Translations under genes and position numbers: made by a program
The notes under the pieces: generated by a model
The model's database searches: none
What the model was told of the DNA's origin: nothing
The model's input: only the letters and a program-made list of their open reading frames with translations
Assembly: GCF_019024325.1 (NCBI RefSeq)
Contig: NZ_JAFNJS010000009.1
Span: 1 to 64,000 of the forward strand
Direction of reading: 5' to 3'
DNA length: 64,000 bases
Source: Falsiroseomonas tokyonensis
GTDB taxonomy: Bacteria > Pseudomonadota > Alphaproteobacteria > Acetobacterales > Acetobacteraceae
In this document: piece by piece, positions 57,033 to 64,000 of the stretch
Numbering within the stretch: position 1 is the first letter of the stretch
Layout of the letters: the number at the start of each line of letters is the position of its first letter

Positions 57033-57536
57033 TCAGGCCGCGGCGCGGTTGACGCGACCCTCGGCGATCGAGGTCAGCTTGCGGTCGGCGGCATATTCCT
57101 CGTCCAGGGTCTGCTGCAGCACCGCGGCGCAATCCTGCCGGCCGAGCTGCTTGGCGAAGGCCACCAGCGTGCCGTAGCGCGTGATCTCGTAATGCTCCAC
57201 CGCCTGGGCGGAGGAGATGATGGCGGCATCCAGCACGTCATTGTCGTTGGCGACGCCCAGGATGTCCTGCGCTTCCTCCAGGATGCCGTCCATGGCGGCG
57301 CAGGTGGTGCCCTTCACCGGCTGGCCGTGCATCTGGAAGACCTGCTCCAGCCGGCGGATCTGGCCCTGGGTCTCGGTCAGATGCGCCTGCAGGCCCTGCT
57401 TGAGCTGCGGGTCCGTGGCCTTGTCGATCATCTTCGGCAGCGACTTCGCGATCTGCTGCTCGGCGTAATAGATGTCCTGCAGCGTGTGGACGAAGAGGTC
57501 ATCCAGCGTCTTGATGGATTTCGAGAACAGGCCCAT
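57033..57536 (-). CDS. Ferritin-like DUF892 protein (YciE/YciF family)
   Basis: This is a 167-residue YciF-type protein. It begins MGLFSKSIKTLDDLFVHTLQDIYYAEQQIAKSLPKMIDKA and has AVEHYEITRYGTLVAFAKQLG, the two family hallmarks. Ligands of the likely di-iron site are Glu and His residues in these helices. The ATG at 57536 has aaggag upstream and gives the typical start. It precedes the HWE-type kinase and the second DUF892 gene on the same strand. Confidence 0.85.
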   Translation of the reverse strand: MGLFSKSIKTLDDLFVHTLQDIYYAEQQIAKSLPKMIDKATDPQLKQGLQAHLTETQGQIRRLEQVFQMHGQPVKGTTCAAMDGILEEAQDILGVANDNDVLDAAIISSAQAVEHYEITRYGTLVAFAKQLGRQDCAAVLQQTLDEEYAADRKLTSIAEGRVNRAAA

Positions 57537-57750
57537 GCGGAAGCTCCTTCCGAAAAGCGGACCGGCGGCGCGCCACCGGAAGGGGCGGCGCAACAAGCCG
57601 GACACGGGGGCTGAACGCGGCAGGGTGGGGGTGGTTTGACGGGGCGTGCCGCGAATCCCCCGGCGGGGGTGGCGCGCTGTGATCCACGCGATCGGGCTGC
57701 GAAGGTCCGGCGGACGGCACCGGCGCCGCGACAGGGCGAGGGCCGGGAAG

Positions 57751-57826
57751 TGGTGCCCCGTACGGGATTCGAACCCGTGTTACAGCCTTGAAAGGGCCGT
57801 GTCCTAGGCCTCTAGACGAACGGGAC
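57751..57826 (-). tRNA. tRNA-Glu (anticodon TTC)
   Basis: The minus strand reads GTCCCGTTCGTCTAGAGGCC to ...CGGGGCACCA, 76 nt with an encoded CCA. The D-arm, the anticodon loop CTTTCAA (anticodon TTC, Glu), the T-arm with GGTTCGAATCC and a 7-bp acceptor stem all fit. It lies between the ferritin-like gene and the flavoprotein gene with no close neighbours on its strand. Confidence 0.95.
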
Positions 57827-57882
57827 AGGCTTGGATGGGCGGCGTATGGCGTCCGGACCGCCCGCGGTCAACCCCTAGCGCC

Positions 57883-58968
57883 TCACGCCAGCCCCATCCG
57901 GGTGCCGCGCGCGGCCCAGCCGGCCAGGCCGGGCCAGGCGCCCGCCAGCCGGACCAAGGCCTGCGGCGTGCGGGCCATCAGCCCATCCGCCAGCCCCGCC
58001 AGCCGCATCCCCGGCCGCACGGAGCTGGCCCAGGCCGCGTGGAAGGCCTCCGCGCCCGCGCCCGCGCGAATCGCCTCCGCCGCGCGCTGGCCGGAGGCGA
58101 GCGCCATGGCGATGCCATCGCCGCAGAGGGAGGGCACCACCGCCGCCTGGTCGCCCACCCGGAACAGCCCGCCGGGCCCGCCTGCGGCCCGGTGCAGATA
58201 GCCATAGGGCACGCCCGCCACCGTCAGCGGCCGCGGCCAGGCAGGCCGCGCCGCCCGCAGCAGCTCGGCGGCCAGGTCGGAGGCTGCCGCCACATGCGCC
58301 AGCAGCGCCGCAGGGTCCCGCGCCGCCTGTGCAAGGCCGGGCGTGCCGGGCGCGAGCGCCAGGCAGAGATTGGCGCCGCCGCCGGCGCGCGGCTGCAGCC
58401 CGGCATAGCCGCCGGGGCAGGCTAGCAGGGCGATGGCCTCGCCCATCTCCACGCCGTGCAGCGCCAGCTTCACGCCGAGCGAGCCGCCGGCGGCGGGGCG
58501 GGCCAGGCCGCGCATTTCATGCTTGCCGGTGGCCAGGACCAGCTGCGCGCCCTCCGGCGTCGCGCCATCGGCCAGGCGCAGCCGCCAGCCGCGGGGGCCG
58601 GCCTCCGCCACCAAAGCGGCGGCGCCGCAATGCAGTTCGGCCCCCGCCTCCTCGGCCCGGGCGAGCAGTGCGGCATCCAGCGTCAGGCGGGGCAGCGACC
58701 AGGCGGCGAAGGGCAAGGGCATGCGGCTGCGGTGCCGGCCGGCGCCGAACTGGGCGCTGCGGATCGGCACCGCCCCCAGCGCCGCAAGGTCCAGCCCCAG
58801 CCCGGCCAGCAGGGCCGCCGCATCGGCGCCCAAAAATTCGCCACACACCTTTTCGGCCGGCGCCGCCGCGCGCTCCACCAGCAGCGGCGCCGCGCCTGCG
58901 CGGGCCAGGGTGATGGCGGCCGCGGCACCCGCCGGGCCGCCGCCGAGGATCAGGCTCCGGCCCGTCAT
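57883..58968 (-). CDS. FAD-dependent oxidoreductase (SrsC-like hydroxylase candidate)
   Basis: This is a 361-residue flavoprotein of the geranylgeranyl-reductase/PHBH-like group. The dinucleotide fold is at the N-terminus (LILGGGPAGAAAAITLARAG), ERAAAPAEKVCGEFLG follows, and the GD motif is VGDQAAVVPSLCGDGIAMALASG near 285. It is the last gene of a tight three-gene minus-strand operon: type III PKS, methyltransferase, flavoprotein (the start overlaps the methyltransferase stop by 4 nt). In Streptomyces griseus the parallel srsABC operon makes methylated and hydroxylated phenolic lipids, which suggests this enzyme hydroxylates an alkylresorcinol to a quinone type product. Confidence 0.8.
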   Translation of the reverse strand: MTGRSLILGGGPAGAAAAITLARAGAAPLLVERAAAPAEKVCGEFLGADAAALLAGLGLDLAALGAVPIRSAQFGAGRHRSRMPLPFAAWSLPRLTLDAALLARAEEAGAELHCGAAALVAEAGPRGWRLRLADGATPEGAQLVLATGKHEMRGLARPAAGGSLGVKLALHGVEMGEAIALLACPGGYAGLQPRAGGGANLCLALAPGTPGLAQAARDPAALLAHVAAASDLAAELLRAARPAWPRPLTVAGVPYGYLHRAAGGPGGLFRVGDQAAVVPSLCGDGIAMALASGQRAAEAIRAGAGAEAFHAAWASSVRPGMRLAGLADGLMARTPQALVRLAGAWPGLAGWAARGTRMGLA

Positions 58969-59639
58969 CCGCCGGGACCTTCCACCGCCCAGCGGAAGGG
59001 CAGCACCCAGCGCGGCCGGGCCACCACCCCGGCCTCCGCGATCAGCCGCGACCAGTCGGCGCGGCGGAAGCCGCGCGCGATGGAGACCGGGCCGTCATGG
59101 CACACCATCGGATGCATGCGCAGCAGCCGCGTGCCGGCCCAGACGGCGGCCCAGGGGATGGGGTGGCGATGCAGGTCCAGGATCAGCCAGGCCCTGGCCG
59201 CATGCGCCGGCAGCCAGCGCAGGAAACGGACCAGCGTCGCGTCATCCAGGTGATGCGCGAAAAGCCCGCAGACGATGACGTCGAAGCGCCGATCCGCCGG
59301 CAGGTCGAAGAGATCGGCGGTGATCCAGCGCGCCGGCGTGCTGTGCGCCGCGGCATGCCGCGCCGCCCAGGGGCTGCGGTCCAGCCCCCAGAGGTCCAGC
59401 GCCTGGCCGCGCCGCGCGCCCCAGGCGGCGATGGCCCGCAGCGCATCGCCGCCGCCGGCGCCGACATCCAGCACCGAAAGCGGCTGCCCGTTCACCGCCA
59501 CGCGGTCCAGGAAGCGCAGCAGCGGCGCGGTGGCGAAGGTCATCCGGTTGATGCGCGCCAGGTCGGCCAGCGCCGCGTCGAAATCGGCCTCGGACTGGCC
59601 GGGGTCGTCCATGATCTCGGGCGCCTGGCTGCGTGGCAT
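58965..59639 (-). CDS. SAM-dependent methyltransferase (class I)
   Basis: This 224-residue protein has the SAM-binding loop VLDVGAGGGDALRAIAAW near residue 56, then LWGLDRSPWAARHA, ADLFDLPADRRFDVIVCGLFAHHLDD and LDLHRHP. It is a Rossmann-fold methyltransferase similar to those found beside type III PKS genes. The ATG at 59639 (MPRSQAPEIMDDPGQSEADFD) is 1 bp from the PKS stop codon. It probably O- or C-methylates the polyketide product; this follows from the operon, not from a diagnostic motif. Confidence 0.82.
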   Translation of the reverse strand: MPRSQAPEIMDDPGQSEADFDAALADLARINRMTFATAPLLRFLDRVAVNGQPLSVLDVGAGGGDALRAIAAWGARRGQALDLWGLDRSPWAARHAAAHSTPARWITADLFDLPADRRFDVIVCGLFAHHLDDATLVRFLRWLPAHAARAWLILDLHRHPIPWAAVWAGTRLLRMHPMVCHDGPVSIARGFRRADWSRLIAEAGVVARPRWVLPFRWAVEGPGG

Positions 59640-59640
59640 C

Positions 59641-60699
59641 TCAGCCGAGCTCAAAGCGCATGGCCTCGGCCGAGAGGCCCGGGCCGAAGGCCAGCGCGCA
59701 GCCATGCCCCGGCCGCCCTGCCGCCAGCATCCGCGCCAGCACGAACATCACGGTGGCGGAGGACATGTTGCCATGGTCCGACAGCACGTCGCGGCTGGTG
59801 CTGAGCGCATCGTCCGGCAGATCCAGCCCATGCGCCACCGCATCCAGGATCGACCGCCCGCCCGGATGCACCGCCCAATGCCGCATCTGCGCCAGGCCGC
59901 GCCCGCCATGCAGCGCCGGCGCCAGGTCGGGCAGCGCATGCGCCAGCGTGAAGGGCACCATGCCGGACAGCGTCATGTCGAAGCCCGCATCGCCGATCCG
60001 CCAGGTGATCTGGTCCGCCGCCGCCGGGATCACCTGGCTGGCGAAGCCTTCCAGCCGTAGCCCCGCAGGGTCCGAGGTGACCAGCGCCGCGGCGCAGCCA
60101 TCCGCGAAAAGCAGGAAGCACAGCAGCTGTTCCAGCGCCGTGGTGTCCTGCAGATGCAGCGTGCAGAGCTCGAGGCAGACCACCAGCACGCGCGCCTCCG
60201 GCTCGCTGCGCACGATGTGCCAGGCCAGCTTCAGCGCATTGATCGCCGCCTGGCAGCCCATGAAGCCCACCGTGGTGCGCTCGACATTCAGCGGCAGGTC
60301 GAAGCCGGCGATGATCTGCCGGTCGAGGCCCGGGGCTACGAAGCCGGTGCAGGTGGCGACGATGATATGCGTGATGCCGGGGCCTTCCTGCTCCAGGCCC
60401 AGCCGGCGCAGCGCCGCCCCGGCCAGGTCCGGTGCCTCGGCCTCCCACCGCGCCATGCGGGCGCGGGTGCCGGGGAATTGGCCGCCCTGGCGGTAGAAGC
60501 CGCAGACGGTGCCGGACCCTTCCGGCGCCGAGGGTTCCAGCACCGAATGGCGGCTGGCGATATCCGCCCGCGCGGCCATCCGGGCGAAGGCGCGGCTGTC
60601 GCGGCCCAGGGCTTGGGCGGCGGCGAAGGCGCGGAAGGCGCCATGCACCTGGTGGCGCGGCACGGCGGTCGCGATGCGGTTGAGAAACACTTCCTTCAT
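59641..60699 (-). CDS. Type III polyketide synthase (chalcone/stilbene synthase family)
   Basis: This is a 352-residue ketosynthase homodimer subunit. The catalytic triad is visible as C149 (GFMGCQAAINAL), H278 (HWAVHPGGRSIL) and N311 (DHGNMSSATVMFVL), plus the CGFYRQGGQFPGT and ATCTGFVAPGLD segments. It resembles bacterial alkylpyrone/alkylresorcinol synthases that extend fatty acyl starters with malonyl-CoA. The ATG at 60699 starts MKEVFLNRIATAVP. It is the first gene of the PKS-methyltransferase-flavoprotein operon and is divergent from the sigma factor. The actual lipid starter is not predictable here. Confidence 0.92.
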   Translation of the reverse strand: MKEVFLNRIATAVPRHQVHGAFRAFAAAQALGRDSRAFARMAARADIASRHSVLEPSAPEGSGTVCGFYRQGGQFPGTRARMARWEAEAPDLAGAALRRLGLEQEGPGITHIIVATCTGFVAPGLDRQIIAGFDLPLNVERTTVGFMGCQAAINALKLAWHIVRSEPEARVLVVCLELCTLHLQDTTALEQLLCFLLFADGCAAALVTSDPAGLRLEGFASQVIPAAADQITWRIGDAGFDMTLSGMVPFTLAHALPDLAPALHGGRGLAQMRHWAVHPGGRSILDAVAHGLDLPDDALSTSRDVLSDHGNMSSATVMFVLARMLAAGRPGHGCALAFGPGLSAEAMRFELG

Positions 60700-61045
60700 C
60701 CATGGCAGGTTGGTATGGGCGGCGGCGACACCAGGGCCTGATGCCGGCCCTGGCGCATCACGCTGGCGCCATGCGGCAGGCCCTGCCCGCGGTGAAAGGC
60801 CGGCGCGGTCGAGCCATGCAGAAAAGCCGGGACAAAAGCCCCGTTTCTTCCGATAAGGGGTGTCTGCGCGGGCCCCACCACCCATATGGGCCACTCGCCA
60901 CCACGGCGGCGCGTCCCCCTTCCGATGACCTCCCCGCCTGCCGGCACCCCCGGAAGGGCCGGGGATGCGCCATTGGGCGGGGGTTTGTGACAAGTTGAAG
61001 AAGAGTCTTCGGCCCCCTTCGGGGCGAAGCGGAGCGGATCGACAG
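60700..61045. promoter_or_regulatory. Divergent intergenic region between the PKS operon and the sigma factor
   Basis: 346 bp without a gene. On the plus strand, near the sigma gene, gTTGAA (60994-60999) lies 13 bp before CCCCCTTC (61013-61020). This is a weak resemblance to the heat-shock sigma-32 pattern CTTGAA / CCCCATNT. A small hairpin GCCCC-CTTC-GGGGC at 61012-61025 lies 20 nt before the start ATG. Nothing else stands out. Confidence 0.25.
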
Positions 61046-62905
<1,860 letters not shown>

Positions 62906-62912
62906 CCTCAAG

Positions 62913-62948
62913 CCCTCCCCCGCCTGCGGGGGAGGGTTGGGTGGGGGG
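62913..62948. repeat. CCCTCCCCC intergenic repeat, copy C
   Basis: The core CCCTCCCCCGC-ct-GCGGGGGAGGG (about 62913-62936) is followed by ttgggtgggggg. It is a single half-unit of the block seen at 17734 and 24422. It sits 7 bp after the sigma factor stop and 36 bp before the selO start, here between two genes on the same strand. It may end the sigma transcript. Confidence 0.65.
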
Positions 62949-62983
62949 CATCGCTGCGCCCATTACTGCAAGGAGCCACCTGC

Positions 62984-64000
62984 ATGGCCCCCATCCCCTT
63001 CGACAATTCCTATGCCCGCCTGCCCGATCGCTTCTTCGCGCGGCAGCCGGCCACCCCCGTCGCCGCCCCGCGCCTGATCCGCCTGAACACGGCGCTGGCC
63101 GCGCAGCTCGGCATCGACCCCGCCGCGCTCACACCCGATGTCCTGGCCGGCAATTCCGTGCCCGAGGGCGCCGAACCCCTCGCCCAGGCCTATGCCGGCC
63201 ACCAGTTCGGCCACTTCACCCCCCGCCTCGGCGATGGCCGCGCCCTGCTGCTGGGCGAGGTGGTGGACCGTGACGGCCAGCGCCGCGATATCGCCTTCAA
63301 GGGCTCCGGCCCCACCCCCTTCTCCCGCCACGCCGATGGCCGCGCCGCGCTCGGCCCGGTGCTGCGCGAATACATCGTCAGCGAGGCGATGGCCGCCTTC
63401 GGCGTCCCCACCACCCGGGCGCTCGCCGCCGTCACCACAGGCGAGGAGGTCTTTCGGGAAACCCCCCTGCCCGGCGCCGTGCTGACCCGCGTGGCCGCCA
63501 GCCACATCCGTGTCGGCACGTTTCAATACTTTGCCGCCCGTGGCGACGAGGAGGCGGTGCGGATCCTGCTGGACCATGCCATCGCGCGGCATGACCCTGC
63601 GGCCGCCCAGACCGAACGCCCAGCGCTGGCCTTCTACCAGGGCGTGGTGGCGCGGCAGGCAGCGCTGATCGCGCGCTGGCTCGGCCTCGGCTTCATCCAT
63701 GGCGTGATGAACACCGACAATATGACGGTCTCCGGCGAGACCATCGACTACGGCCCCTGCGCCTTCATGGAGGCCTACGACCCCGGCGCCGTCTTCAGCT
63801 CCATCGACCATGCCGGCCGCTACGCCTATGCCAACCAGCCGCGCATCGCCCAGTGGAACCTGGCCCGGCTGGCCGAGACGCTTCTGCCCCTGCTGGCGGA
63901 TGGCGAGGAGGCGCAGATCGAGGCGGCGCAGACCGCGCTGGCCGGCTTCGCGCCGATCTTCCAGGCCGCCTGGCTCGATGTGTTCCGCACGAAACTTGGC
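62984..64000 (+). CDS. selO: SelO-family protein AMPylase (right end outside window)
   Basis: SelO proteins are pseudokinase-fold enzymes that transfer AMP to proteins during redox stress. The first 339 codons are present: [45 protein letters not shown], the nucleotide-binding part [35 protein letters not shown] and the core [27 protein letters not shown] (with the metal/AMPylation residues). The ATG at 62984 has aaggag upstream. The C-terminal third, with the conserved Cys of bacterial SelO, is beyond the window. Confidence 0.93.
   Translation, partial: MAPIPFDNSYARLPDRFFARQPATPVAAPRLIRLNTALAAQLGIDPAALTPDVLAGNSVPEGAEPLAQAYAGHQFGHFTPRLGDGRALLLGEVVDRDGQRRDIAFKGSGPTPFSRHADGRAALGPVLREYIVSEAMAAFGVPTTRALAAVTTGEEVFRETPLPGAVLTRVAASHIRVGTFQYFAARGDEEAVRILLDHAIARHDPAAAQTERPALAFYQGVVARQAALIARWLGLGFIHGVMNTDNMTVSGETIDYGPCAFMEAYDPGAVFSSIDHAGRYAYANQPRIAQWNLARLAETLLPLLADGEEAQIEAAQTALAGFAPIFQAAWLDVFRTKLG

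Noticed and set aside
57537-57750. A possible EcfG-type general-stress promoter before the DUF892 gene
   Set aside because: The best match reads CAAAC-N16-CGTT on the minus strand; the -35 box fits only 3 of 5 bases of GGAAC.

Overview
The window is high-GC bacterial chromosome (roughly 70% G+C by eye) and reads as an alphaproteobacterium, most likely Acetobacteraceae (Roseomonas-like). This rests on the dapF-mtaB-ftsY order, the alphaproteobacterial-type RpoD-family sigma factor, several Bug (tripartite tricarboxylate) binding proteins without their membrane partners, and the many solute-transport operons. Almost all of it is coding. About 50 intact genes, one tRNA, several IS or MITE remnants and two families of structured intergenic repeats can be supported. 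The species call is inference.

Layout. 1-2300 is an accessory scar: the end of a lower-GC asparagine-synthase-like gene, then an IS481-family transposase whose two ends enclose a decayed IS110-family element. 2355-5746 holds ftsY, mtaB and dapF on the minus strand. A small IS5-like MITE (5842-6009) precedes a peptide-type binding protein, a metallophosphoesterase and an ATP-grasp enzyme. After a 210-bp array of hairpins comes core translation: rpmI, rplT, pheS, pheT and lepA, with a small AbrB-type gene fused to debris of a Bug gene between pheT and lepA.

16.7-37.5 kb is catabolic and transport DNA: Bug proteins; an adenosine-deaminase-like enzyme coupled to a binding protein; a zinc dehydrogenase, a gamma-glutamyltransferase and a 2-hydroxyacid dehydrogenase; a peptide-type ABC operon with a permease-ATPase fusion that ends in a creatininase-family hydrolase; and a polyamine-type ABC operon preceded by a class IV aminotransferase and an AhpD-like protein. 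37.6-46.6 kb holds a DEAD-box helicase, a CaiB/BaiF CoA-transferase divergent from an OxyR-type regulator, a second copy of the hairpin element, and a Bug / GalD-like / Ldh-like / MFS group.

46.6-57.5 kb is a signalling cluster: two large hybrid histidine kinases that overlap tail to tail, a PhoB-type regulator, a receiver-kinase protein, and an HWE-type kinase between two YciE/YciF ferritin-like proteins. This looks like a stress-sensing locus. After tRNA-Glu, 57.9-60.7 kb is a three-gene type III polyketide synthase / methyltransferase / flavoprotein operon that matches the srsABC phenolic-lipid plan. It is divergent from an RpoD-family sigma factor with no visible region 1.1. The window ends inside selO.

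The most unusual signal is the pair of hairpin arrays at 9604-9813 and 41824-42037. Their flanks are inverted relative to each other, yet the loop inside the central 22-bp inverted repeat keeps the same orientation, and the arms differ only by paired, compensating substitutions. A second repeat family sits in other convergent gene junctions.
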